Source: Lamellibrachia columna
Taxonomy: Eukaryota > Annelida > Polychaeta > Sabellida > Siboglinidae
DNA: 64,000 bases
Assembly: GCA_963662155.1 (NCBI GenBank)
Contig: OY759266.1
Span: 13,399,835-13,463,834, forward strand
Direction of reading: 5' to 3'
The notes below the pieces were generated by a model that saw nothing but the letters and a program-made list of their open reading frames with translations, had not been told where the DNA came from and did not search any database. The position numbers and the translations under genes were made by a program. Below, in pieces: positions 25,396 to 37,900 of this stretch; within the stretch, counting starts at the first letter, position 1, and the number at the start of each line of letters is the position of its first letter.

Positions 25396-25784
25396 AACAA
25401 CATTTTCGGTTAGTAGCACATTTCTAATGTTCAACTGACGGTCTGTTTAACTGATACACTGATACACTGTTCCCAGCGATTTGTAGATGTCAGTATAGTG
25501 CGATTGTCTAACGTGTTGATAGTCTGTTTGGTAGCGTGGTGCCTACCTCGCGTTGACATCTGACGTAAAAGGCTTTGCAACCATGTCAGGCGGGTGTGCC
25601 GCGATTGTTCGAGCTGAACGGCCAGCAAAGCGACTCAATAAGTTGGTCAATATAAAGTGTGCGTTCGGGATTTACCAAACATTCAGGCACCACAGAGGTT
25701 CTCCAATACGTTAGCCATCAACAGTATGACCAGTTGTCATCATATGTATCCAAAGCCGGAGAAAACGACTTAGATGACGGAGAG

Positions 25785-26115
25785 ATAAATTTCACCTCGT
25801 CAGCATGTTGCGCCACCTGGTGGAGAATAAGTCGGCTTCACGTTTCTTGGACGTCTGTCTCTTGCGCTGTCTCGTTGCAGTAGTGCATCCTTTCTTCGCA
25901 GGCGCTCGTTTTATACGTTTACGAGGTCGCACGCCAGGGATCACAAGGCCACGCAGCATAGTCCTACCAGCGTCCGTGACGCGTCGTTTGGCTGCCTTTT
26001 TATGCTCTGTCCAGACAAGACGTCGTTGGCGATGCGCACGCCGGTCTTCAACGCTCCTCTACCCAACGCCACGGCACCTCTCTTGATGAGTGGCATGGCG
26101 CTGCGCAGCAGACCT
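25785..26115 (-). pseudogene. remnant of a small basic protein of a mobile or viral-like element
   Basis: On the minus strand a frame starts near 26097 with a segment [16 protein letters not shown] and, after a frameshift in an A-run near 25995, continues Arg/Lys-rich to a stop near 25790. The N-terminal pattern and basic tail recall a small protein of repetitive invertebrate elements that may be Maverick/Polinton- or virus-related. That assignment is from memory and weak. One frameshift is visible; the microsatellite at 26137 follows directly upstream. Confidence 0.4.
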
Positions 26116-26136
26116 CCGCGAACAGACTACCTAGTC

Positions 26137-27149
<1,013 letters not shown>

Positions 27150-27150
<1 letters not shown>

Positions 27151-28185
27151 TTAATGTATCTTCAATAAAGTCTCAAACGTGGCAACGGGGTCAGCATTCT
27201 TGACTGCGTGAAGCAAGACATTCCATAGAATCGGCTGATCATATAGACTGCCAATGCGATCAGCGGGATTGGTTACACGTGGCGAGTCACGTAGGTCGCA
27301 CGCAAACATGTTCTTGTCGATTGCGATATATTAGCAGTAAGCTAATTTCTTTTGAAGTGGCCGTTGTTTGGTAGAAGCAAGATTGCACATAATGGCATGA
27401 TGATCCGTCATTAGTGATTCAACCGACACATCAGTTATGGCAGAGTCCGTCATTGGTGTGATGACTAGATCAATGATGTTACCACGGCAGTGTGTCGCAG
27501 ATAACACGCGTTGTAATAAATGTGTATCATTAAGAACTTCAGCCAGTTAACAAGCGTCGTTATCAGTGCTGCTTCTATAGTGGACATCGAAGTCGCCCAG
27601 GATTATAAAACCTGTCTTCTGAATGCAGACATGTTCGAGTAGTTCGCCAAATTCTTTCAGAAACATACTTAAAGGTTTTGAATGTCGTCCGGACAAAGGT
27701 CGCCGGTAAATAATACAAATCCGTAATGTTGATGCAACGCACGCACCATACAGCACAAGTTCAAGGCACTCAAATGACTGTGCAGGCCAGGGTTTAATTA
27801 AAGCAACATCAAAAGACGATTTAAACAAGAACTCCAACTCCTCCTCCGCGACGATCATTTCGCGGGAGATGATGAAACCCGTAACCGTGCGGGATTAGCG
27901 CTTCTGTTAGACACGTATCTGTTAGCCACGTTTTTGTTAGACAAAATATATCAAAGTCATTCTCGTGTACATAGTCTATAATAAAGTCGCCTTTGTTTCG
28001 TAGTGACCTTACATTTAACAGTGTGGTTAGGTGTGAACGCGAGCAGACAATCGTTGGTATCGCTCGAATCGACCGACGGAAACCTGCGTTTATGCGTTGA
28101 ACTGACCGAACGGCGGACAGCAGTAGCGCGGCAGACATTGGTATAGCTCTCCATTGCGCAGAATTTCCTCGCGGCTGTGGAGAAG
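27150..28185 (-). pseudogene. L2/CR1-like LINE endonuclease fragment
   Basis: On the minus strand: LNVRSLRNKGDFIIDYV, FDIFCLTKTWLTD, HLPRNDRRGGGVGVL, then in a shifted frame CIIYRRPL and FIILGDFDVHY (GDFN-type motif with Asn changed to Asp), followed by a frame-broken stretch reading LVITPMTDSA and MTDHHAI. This is the apurinic-type endonuclease at the N-terminus of L2/CR1-like elements. RT is absent. A frameshift near 27840 and stops below 27545 make it dead. Confidence 0.82.
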
Positions 28186-28224
28186 CCGCGCTTCACCGGT
28201 CAACATTCATGCCCAGCAAGACCA

Positions 28225-28495
28225 ATTTTCCCCGTATCTCAAGAACTGCGCCAACAAGAGCCATAATTTTAGTGTTCAAATATAGGTTTTCGGGGGCAAC
28301 GATTTCAAATATTTTAGTTTTGACCTTTTCCGAGATTAATATCCACCATTCTTAAAGATGGCAACAGTCAAAACCAATGTCCACATGTCTTAAGAACTAT
28401 GTAACCTAGAGCCGCGATGTGATTTTGGTGTCAAAACATAGGTTTTCGGGGCCACGATTTCAAATATTTTGCTTTTTACTTTCTCCATCATTCGT
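28225..28495 (+). repeat. two degenerate repeats, left side of a foldback
   Basis: 28225-28370 and 28375-28495 share the pattern AAGAACT, a conserved middle, then ATAGGTTTTCGGGG and GATTTCAAATATTTT. Both match the reverse complement of 29070-29140. Confidence 0.7.
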
Positions 28496-29069
28496 ATAAA
28501 TTCAGATGTATAGCTGATCATGAGATGTTACCGCCACACTATCATCTGATCACGAGATATCATCCTGATATACGACCGGACAATACGTAAAGTGAACATG
28601 AATGAATCTCGAAGGCAACTGTTCACCAAACAGGGAGCTAGACATATCAACCGCATGCCACCAACTAGCGCCGTATGCGGCTCGCCAGGGGGGTCACAGT
28701 TGGGGGACCACAAATCTGCGTCATCCAGTGCCATGAAACCCGACTCGAGTGGGATGGGGGTGAACAGCTGGAGGTTTAAGCTAAAAAAAACTATGGATCA
28801 TTTTGCCGCAAGCATCGCAAGCCTGACGTTAACTTTTGAAATGTGGACATTTGACAGGCTGCTAGCTGGACTCATGTAGGTGCAAAAAGGCTTAACTGAA
28901 CTGCATGCAATGTGTAAATGTGACAGAAAATGTGGAGCGTCGTGAGTGTGAGTGTCAGAGAAATCATAAAGAAAATAAAACTACATTTGGCAATAACTAT
29001 CAATATCGTATTTCCTAAAACGTGGATAACGTCGTTTTTGACGGGCGTCACCTTTAAACATGGCGGATA

Positions 29070-29143
29070 AGATAATAAGATGTTTGAAATCGGCGTCCCA
29101 AAAACCTATATTTTCACACCAAAGTTACGGCTCTAGATGATGT
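29070..29143 (-). repeat. right arm of the foldback
   Basis: Reverse complement resembles 28405-28480 (AGAGCCG, TTTGGTGT, ATAGGTTTT, CGATTTCAAA). A paired copy also occurs near 320-385, without its left arm in this window. Confidence 0.65.
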
Positions 29144-29747
29144 AAGGGAGACCGGGGCTAGTTGTATACAGGGGCAAGTTGTTACAGAGTCGTTTTACGA
29201 AAAGTCACAGCATCTCCAAGTCCACATCGAATTTTTCGGCAGAATAATAATTTATTATTTAATGTCCGGTGTCTGCACTATTATTCACTACTGGTGTTTC
29301 CTCTAAAGAAGTATGATACAATTGCAAGTAGCAATATCCGTGGGTCTGCTTCCTTTTAGTCACATAACTTATGGCCTGCAGCTATACTAAGCAGCAATTG
29401 GTGTTAAGGTTCCAATTCGCATAGTCTACTGTTCAGTTCAGACAGCCCATAACAGTGGTTGGCGTGTGATCATGGCAGTTGACACATGTGTTGTAGTTGT
29501 TGTTGCTCATTACTAATGTAGTGTATCTCGACTTAGACTAATATATACTGCTATGTGGATATAGACAAGGATTAAATATTCAGAAAATGTTGATAATGCT
29601 TACCAAAATCATAGTTCAGCGTGTTTAATCTCGAAAGTTGACTGTGCTTGTCATAAATAAAATAAAAATAAGACCTCGGCATTTGACATGAGTAATAACC
29701 CAGGAACGTTTGATAAATAATATGTATCGTTTTATATGCCAAAAACA

Positions 29748-29909
29748 GGAGTCTTGAAATTGTATTTATTTGTACTGCTAATGACGTTCAAAGCCCTTCA
29801 TCTGCTTGTGCCGAGCTACATCGCAGACCTGCTCCAGTTCTACCAACCCTGCAGAACGTTGCGATCCTCATCAGACTCTCTTCTGATTGTACGCAGTGCA
29901 CATCTCCGC
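29748..29909 (+). mobile_element. CR1/L2-like LINE fragment within right direct repeat
   Basis: Same sequence as 1027-1187 (LLVPSYIADLLQFYQPCRTL). It is truncated by the adjoining minisatellite, so the APRLWNSLP part is missing. Confidence 0.75.
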
Positions 29910-29911
29910 AC

Positions 29912-30635
29912 ATCTAGGCCATCATCCATGCTGCCGCTCCTGTTAGCACCCTCCTATGTAACCCCCTCAACCACCTACTTCCTTCCACCATCATCCATGC
30001 TGCCGCTCCTGTTAGCACCCTCCTATGTAACCCCCTCAACCACCTACTTCCTTCCACCATCCTCCATGCTGCCGCTCCTGTTAGCACCCTCCTATGTAAC
30101 CCCCTCAACCACCTACTTCCTTCCACCATCCTCCATGCTGCCGCTCCTTTTAGCACCCTCCTGTGTAACCCCCTCAACTACCTACTTCCTTCCACCATCC
30201 TCCATGCTGCTGCTCCTGTTAGCACCCTCCTATGTAACCCCCTCAACCACCTTCTACTTCCTTCCACCATCCTCCATGCTGCCGCTCCTGTTAGCACCCT
30301 CCTATGTAACCCCTCAACCACCTACTTCCTTCCACCAACCTCCATGCTGCTGCACCTGTTAGCACCCTCCTATGTAACCCCCTCAACCACCTTCTACTTC
30401 CTTCCACCATCCTCCATGCTGCCACTCCTGTTAACACCCTCCTATGTAACCCCCTCAACCACCTACTTCCATCCACCATCCTCCATGCTGCCGCTCCTAT
30501 TAGCACCCTCCTATGTAACCCCCTTAACCACCTTCTACTTCCTTCCACCATCCTCCATGCTGCCGCTCCTATTAGCACCCTCCTATGTAACCCCCTCAAC
30601 CACCTTCTACTTCCTTCCACCATCCTTACATAGTT
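29912..30635. repeat. minisatellite, 66-69 bp unit, about 11 copies
   Basis: Units contain CATCCTCCATGCTGCCGCTC, a TTAGCACCCTCCTATGTAAC part and CCTACTTCCTTCCAC, some with a 3-bp TTC insert. Open on several frames, hence the long spurious frames. Confidence 0.93.
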
Positions 30636-30832
30636 CCACCAAATACATGAAACTGTCAACTTGCTGAATCATCTTTCTATTGGTAACTAGGTGTAGATTC
30701 AGATCATGGTCCCAACCCACACCACCTCGGTCTTATCAACGTTCATTTTGAGGCCATGTTTCCTAAAATGTTATATTGTTCTAGCAATGTCTTCTGCAAT
30801 TCCTCCTTGCCTTTTGTCTGCTCTATAAATTA
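30620..30832 (-). mobile_element. LINE RT fragment, same family as the element at 55-58 kb
   Basis: On the minus strand it reads RKHGLKMNVDKTEVVWVG, then QVDSFMYL, as in EKHGLRMSLEKTEVMWVG and QVDGFVYLGG at 57640-57770. The fragment is interrupted by stops and runs straight into the minisatellite at 30635. Confidence 0.72.
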
Positions 30833-31019
30833 ACAGAAACATAAGAGACTAGTCTATTTATAGCTACACTTTAGTGTTTTGCAATTTTTGCCTGATTTAT
30901 ATATGGTTCTTTTACGCGTTAAGTAAACCACCAAAAAGCAAAACAAGATAATCCATGGGCAGTGACAACATAACTGTTTTAATACACATTTAATTTAAGT
31001 TGTATCCTTTCAATGTATC

Positions 31020-31190
31020 CACTGAACTAATTTAACAAGATTTAAAACACTGCCATCCCAAAAAAAAATTATGGATGGCAAGTGGACATGGAAGCCATTG
31101 GCTTATCGAGAATCCAACAATTTTTCATATGTGTACCTCTCCCTTATGAAATATCTGTAAATTTTCTTTTTAAACATATTCACATTGCTA
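31020..31190 (-). repeat. 3' end of the Rex/CR1-like LINE family
   Basis: Contains the reverse complement of AAGCCAATGGCTTCC, and a TAAACATATTCAC segment as at 4040-4095. Tail-type copy about 700 bp beyond the VWA8 stop. Confidence 0.75.
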
Positions 31191-31750
31191 GAATGCAAAA
31201 TAACCAGACACACAGAAGCAAAAGTAATTAAGTTTTAGCAAGATGCCCATAACGATCCACATTTAGCAGATACCGAGAACATCTAATGAAAAACAAATCA
31301 CACTAACTGCAGCACACTAACAAATAAAATTTGTATTGTTTACAATAACTACAGTAAAATTAACCATCAATACTAAGAGTAAATCCCTGAGATGACAAGT
31401 AAAATATTATATAATCAAAACATAGGTATTTCTTCAATCCAACATACACCATGCTTGATGCACAGTGCTTAATTTTACAATAAAACTATGTTAATGACTC
31501 TGGCAACTTAGCAAGCAATACAACTGGATATTATGCAATTTCAGCACAAAATAAATGATGCTATGTAAAATGCTAAAAAACATTCAATCTAGCTTTGCTA
31601 TGTAGTGTGATCATACATGGGTATCAATTTAATTATAAATGAACACAGCAATCTTGTAATGCCTTACAATTTTCATAAATTGCACTGATACACAAATGAT
31701 TGCAGTTGCAGGACTATATTTATCACAATTGTTTGTGCTCAATATATATA
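31191..31750. other. AT-rich flank downstream of VWA8
   Basis: No gene seen; may include part of the VWA8 3'UTR if polyadenylation lies further downstream than the first AATAAA. Confidence 0.4.
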
Positions 31751-31755
31751 TTAAT

Positions 31756-31761
31756 TTTATT
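31756..31761 (-). promoter_or_regulatory. candidate VWA8 polyadenylation signal
   Basis: AATAAA on the minus strand about 125 nt after the VWA8 stop codon. It is the first canonical hexamer outside the stop codon's own AT-rich context, but the region is AT-rich, so the match could be chance. Confidence 0.35.
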
Positions 31762-31885
31762 ATGTAATTGTCTTCTACGTTCTCTCTCTCTGCACTGCGC
31801 ATCTTCAAACAGTTAACAGTGATCTGTGTTTGTTGAAGACTGACGTAAAGATTTGGATTAAACTGAACTTAAATCAATTGTATAT

Positions 31886-31988
31886 TTATTTGAGCATTGT
31901 TGATGTAAATATCTGTTGGAGGATCTGTGGCAGATCTTTGGTATCCATGCACAAGAAGGCTCGACCAGATGGCATCTTCTTCATCAGT
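31886..31988 (-). CDS. VWA8: VWA8 exon w31 (last coding exon, with stop)
   Basis: 103 nt including TAA at 31886-31888. Encodes LMKKMPSGRAFLCMDTKD then LPQILQQIFTSTMLK. Acceptor gttttcag/ACTG. MDTKD.PQILQQIFTSTML is the conserved VWA8 C-terminus. Confidence 0.96.
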
Positions 31989-34900
31989 CTGAAAACACAA
32001 CACCCTCACAATTACAAAACCAACAACATCAAATTAACACAATTTAAACACTGCAGAGAAAACTTTTGTATAAAGTCCCTGGTAAAATTCTAGGAATGGC
32101 ATACAGCTAACCTAAATTTTATAATTAAATCTGTTTAAACGCCTACTCAGACTGAAAAAGAATTGTTTCTGGCAATGATTTCAACATTGAAAATAATTAA
32201 CAAAATTAGTCAATTAATTAACATAATCACTAAAATGCACTGTTATTATCATAAGTATGACAACTTAGCGAATGATCACAGACCTCAAATTAGATTTTCT
32301 ACTAAATTATTTATGAAACATTTCCAGTCAACTCATTTTAGTTCCATAACATAACCGTATATAGACTAACCACAACGTGTTAGCATCTAAGTTTTGAAAT
32401 GGGTCAATCTACTACCAGGCCTTAACTGATATATTGATATATAAAATCATTTGTTAAATCTTGTTACTTTGTGAGAATTTCAACATACAGGTCTTTAAAA
32501 TGCACTGGCAATGCTATCAACCTGTCTCACAAAAAGAGTTAAGCTGAGGAATAGGAAAAAACATTATTAAATAATTTATTTCATGCATGTGTGGTCCCAG
32601 GAATACACTGAAACCATTTATTTCATGTGTGGTCCCAGGAATACACTGAAACCATTTTGCTGCAGAATGTAAGATTAAAAGTACGAAAACCAGACCTGTT
32701 AAGTTTTTGAAATGGCATGGCTGGAGATTTTTTGTGATACAAAATCGCACGCTTCATGCTATCCAGCCAGAACGTTACCACTATTATGAAGTGCAAGAGA
32801 ACCCAATAAAAGATACTGGTGGAAAATCGTTTCTGAAAATAGGATGTAGTTCAAATACGGGATTAAAAAAAAATGTGAGGAAGCCTATAACACGGGGATT
32901 TCACGGGAACATAACACATCTGCGAAAACAACTGTACACCTACACTTGAGCTTGGTCACCAAGCGACCCGATAAATATGACATAAGCGTTGACATCATCA
33001 TTGGCGGTGAGTATGTCGGCAAAGCGTTTCGGAGGAATGCCATATCTGTCGAAGTTGGCATCACTGAGCACGATCACAAAATGTTCATCGGCGTCTTCAG
33101 AAACAATGGCACTGATGGCATGTCGTGTGGCCTCCAGCGTGTGGTCTCCACTCAGACAGAACTGTGAGTGGGCGTGCAGGGTCTGTGTGTGCAGAACACA
33201 GGAGATACATTATATGTGCACCACAAACAAGCAAAGATTTATATAAAACTAGCAGAGCTGCCTGGCATTGCATGGGAGAAAAAGCTTATGACTCTGCACT
33301 ACTCTGTCAAGTTTTGGTAGGGCAATGCCAATTACAACTTTATGCCCCACAAATAATGTACAACTGCCAGTTTCATGAAGCATTCTTACCACACAAAGAA
33401 CTTATGTGGATGTTTGACGTAGTTCACGTAACTGGAACAATCGTAGTAAACATGTAGAGTGTTTCTAACAATTGTACGTATCTATTCTTATGTAATCTAT
33501 GTCAAGCATCCACATAGGTTCCTTCATAATATTTTTTTTAATATACCCTGGGCACGCCTACAAAATGTCAGTCCCATACACACGAAACTGACAGAGATAA
33601 TGAGGGAACAGACAGACAAGAGTTACAAACTATTTGATATTACTGCTCCAAAGTATACATCTGTGATAGCATAAGCGCTACAATACGACAGCTAGCATAC
33701 CCAGAGTTACATTAATTTTAGAGTAAATGAATCATTAATCTATGTACACATATGAGATGTGAAGACATGATTATACACATGCATGCATGCACTCGGATAT
33801 CTGTCAATTTTGTATCTAAACATTCACACAACATCCAGGAAGGATACTGTATCATCATTCACTAAGAGACCTTAAAATAAGGTGAAACGAGTCATGGTTT
33901 TTGGCCTAAGCACCTATAAGAGTTAGTAAAATCATTTGCAACTACAATGCACTTAATATAATAATACTTATTTTGGATTTCACTTGTAATATAAATACAT
34001 AGTATAGGATAATTAACATCCAATTTTAAGACGGTAAATGCATGCTCAAAACTTGAGAGTAGTTATTCCAGTGATAGCTAGTGTATTTTTAAGCAGGTAG
34101 TTTTGTATTCATAGACTGCGTGACAGCATGTAGGGCATAGGCTATTTGGTTTAAGGGTGTTCTATGACAATAACAATGCCATTGCTTCTTTTATTTGTTC
34201 TAGGAATACTGCTACTGCTTTATGTGTTGAAATATGGGCTCTATGAACATGACAGCCAGGAGGCTCGCATCAGGTGTAGTCAGCCTGGCGTTGGGTTGTG
34301 GAGCCCACATTTCTTTGCCGATTTCATGGAACTCCACATGTGTTTATCGGTCACGCTGGTTAACATGTCATACCTCAGTCATCTGGAGAAATGACCAGAA
34401 TCTCCCACTTTTATAACACATTCTGGCATGATATTCTTGATTTTAGTTGCACATGGTTAGTTTTTATTATCTCTTAGGTGCATAGCCCCAAAACATGACA
34501 TTTGTTTCGCTTTAAATCATTTAGCATTCAATATATTTAGACCTCAGGAGCAGATCCAGGATTTTGTGTCAGGGAAACTTGTGAATGATGTACAGCAAGT
34601 GGCGAAGCTGCACACTTTTGGGCTTGGGAGTGTTTTTTTGGCATAGAGGGGCATATGCCAGGTAATTATAAGGCCTACCACTGGACCTGCCCCTGATCTT
34701 GAGTCAGCACCGAGTCTGCTCTAGATATGTACCTCAATCACTGCCAGTCTCTCCTTGTTGTTCTTTGGTGTAGCATTCACCTTCACAATGTCAAACTTGT
34801 AACCCTCACCAGAATGTCCTAAGATGGAATACTGCAAACAATGCATGACATTAATGCCAATGTTATACCATTTGGTATTTCCTTACAGAACCTGATTAAA

Positions 34901-37900
34901 CCTGATTACATTGGAAAATTATCTACACTCAATTTAGGATCAGCATTTGAGGAGTTTGCTATCTGTGTAAAAAAAACACATGGTCTCGTACACTGTGGTA
35001 TGTACAAAATAGAAAAGACAACAGTGACCACAACTAGTTGAGAATAAATTACAGAAACAAATTAAAATTTCATTAGCACTAAATACTATTATCTGTTCCG
35101 TAAATTTTTTTTAAATAGCCAATACTGTTTATGCCAAATAGTGTTGGCGTAAATTTTAAATGGCCACACATTTTCACCTGCATCATATTTGGAAACTGAT
35201 TACAAAAAAAAAGTGGAAAATTAAATAAATTTTTTTGCCAAATAGTATATATACAATACGTTACAAGGTAATAGAAAACTATTATTAAATAAATCACATT
35301 TTGATAAATTATTAGAAACTGGTAAAGTTCCTGTTGATGACAGGTAGAAGCTGAAGTTTAAATTACTTTCTGCCCCAAGTGCAACAGTCGCATGCTGGAA
35401 CTGAAGCTTCGACTAACATTTTTTTTGGGATGACTGGGGCCATAAACATGTAATTACACACACCAATGTAGATGGGCTGCTACAGTAGAGGGATACCTTA
35501 ATTTTCTGTTCATAGTTCTCCAGTGCTTCCATGATCATCACCATAGCTTCCATCTCCCGTGCGAGGCGACCATCATGACCATTGAAACGATACATGCTAC
35601 CTGACACGTCGCACAGAATCTGCATCATCTTGGGCTTCTGCTGAGGGCTCCCCATCTGACACATCAAACACATTACAGTTGTGATCAAGTCGCACAGAAT
35701 CTGCATCATCTTCTGCTTCTGCTGAGGGCTCTCCATATGTCATATCAAACTCAGTACAGCTGTGATCAAACAATATTTAAATTCTGTACCTGCTTGCCAT
35801 TTGGAACGTGCATGATGCAACACTAGCAGACGGTCCAAGAACGAACAACTACTGCAAAGGTTGGAACAACAAATTCCTCAGCTTGGTTGGACACTACCAT
35901 CCCTCAGTGTTAACATTTCTCCTGTTACTTTCTTATCGTTTACCGTTGGCAGTATATGCAACAATGAGGACATATCCAGTTAGCCAGACATTGTAAGTGG
36001 GTTATTCGTCTGCACTTCCCAGGTATAATGACAACTTTCTGACAAACTCACTTGTACTAAATATAGGGAGAGTTTTTTCCAATGTAATTTATATTTAGCA
36101 GTGTGACATTAATATCAATGGAGGATGTTAGGGTATTTATGCACTAATATAATACTTATTTTGGATTTCACTTGTAATATAAATACATAGTATAGAATAA
36201 TTAACTTCCAATTTTAAGACCGTAAATGCATGCTCAAAACTTGAGAGCTTCAGATTTCCCAACTAATTTTCACCAGAAATTTTTTATGTCCACGTGATTG
36301 ATCAAAGATAGTTTTTAAAAGTATTACTTTTTCCCTCAAGGGTATACAAACAGGGTCTAAAGTACATGACAGGTGGGACAACACTTTGAAATGGGAAGCA
36401 ACATAACAAGTACACGCAATTCAATAACATTTATATTATGGCTTTTTTCATGCAAACTGTTTGGCCCCCAGTTGTTATGGTGGACCCCTAGATTTTGGCA
36501 AAGTTGAGGTCCAGTTGGCCCCAATAATATTAGGCTAAATTCTATCCCTGTCAATGTCTACACAATTCAAATAATTTTTGACACATTCAGTATTTAAAGA
36601 CTGACCCCATAATTCACACATCATCTACTACATAAATGCCTTTGCAGTACATCATTACAGACACGGATGATAGTCCAGTCCCCATCCCTATACCTCGGGC
36701 TCCTTCTCCCCACGTCTCCTATAGATGGCTTTCTCCCCAGCGAGTCCCTCGATCAGCCTTGCCTCATCCAGGTCTCCATAAGTCTGGTTCCTCATCCACT
36801 GCCGCTCCTTCCCCTTGGCCTGCCCATCGACAGAGGAGTAGGGAATATTACACATCATTCTGTTATGACTGAATGGTAAGGCAAATAAAATGAGATGTGC
36901 CACATCATTGTGGTTGAAATCCATATTTTTTTACTTGAAATTCTGTATAAATGTAAAAAAGCTGTATAAATCCATACAACATTTTTCATTAGTTAATCGG
37001 CATTCCAACTGAGTGTCGCCATCTACCAGACTACAAAACATACCTATATTACATCAAAAAATTAACTAGGAAAATCCATAAACTCAAAAGTATTTCAACT
37101 TTGACCGGAACAAATTTGTTATTTGATTTTAAACTTGTCTGATGAATACAAGAAAATATGTACTTTATCATGATTTTTCTATTTGAAATAAATCCATATA
37201 AAAAACCTAAAAAAAAAAAAAAACATTGCATACGAGTAATCCATGTGATGTAGCATGAGATTTTATAAAATATGTAAATTGCAACTGTAACAATGTCATC
37301 AACTACAGTATTGCACATTCATTCATAACAAGCATAATTTATTCTTAAATTGTGCAATTGATGGGTAAAACATTTTTATTAGATTACATATATTTGAAAG
37401 AATGACTGTTCCAAGTTTCTTACATATGCTTATACATTTGATATAACTATGGTAATATAAATATCTATAAATCAACGTATACATAATATAAATTCAAATG
37501 AAGCAATACATAACAATTAAGTTTGTTTTACATTCGTGAATGCATACACATTAAATTAATTTTATTGCAGCCATGCCATCAAATGTTATTCAACTGAAAT
37601 AATCTGTTTAATTTACTTGAGAAGTTCATCAAAATTGATTAAATTTAACTGTTGTTACTATTTCACACCACTTGCCTGTAGACTGTCGAGCATGATCCTT
37701 ATAGACTTCACCTGACTTTGTACGTTGCCAGAAAACTTCTCGTACACTGAAGCATCATACTCACTCATCTCAATTTCGCGGAGTCTGCAGGAACACATTC
37801 AACACAATGTATACTGATGATAACATCATTGTTGCTAGTTTTATAATTTCTGGTAGAAACAGGACACTACATGAAATTAACTAATAAAGTTACAATCGAG

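Larger units (their letters stand above)
28757..29909. repeat. long direct repeat, right copy
   Basis: Second copy of the sequence at 1-1187, 28.8 kb away in the same orientation. After 29909 the two diverge: the left copy continues as LINE, while this one runs into a 66-69 bp minisatellite. Confidence 0.9.

Noticed and set aside
29736..30667. Long Leu/Pro-rich and Trp/Arg-rich open frames
   Set aside because: Arise from the 66-69 bp minisatellite.
32941..33246. Plus-strand frames of 70-85 codons
   Set aside because: Antisense to VWA8 exon w30.
34164..34394. Open frame with hydrophobic N-terminus in a VWA8 intron
   Set aside because: No splice-consistent extension, no recognised domain and no match to the VWA8 segment expected there.
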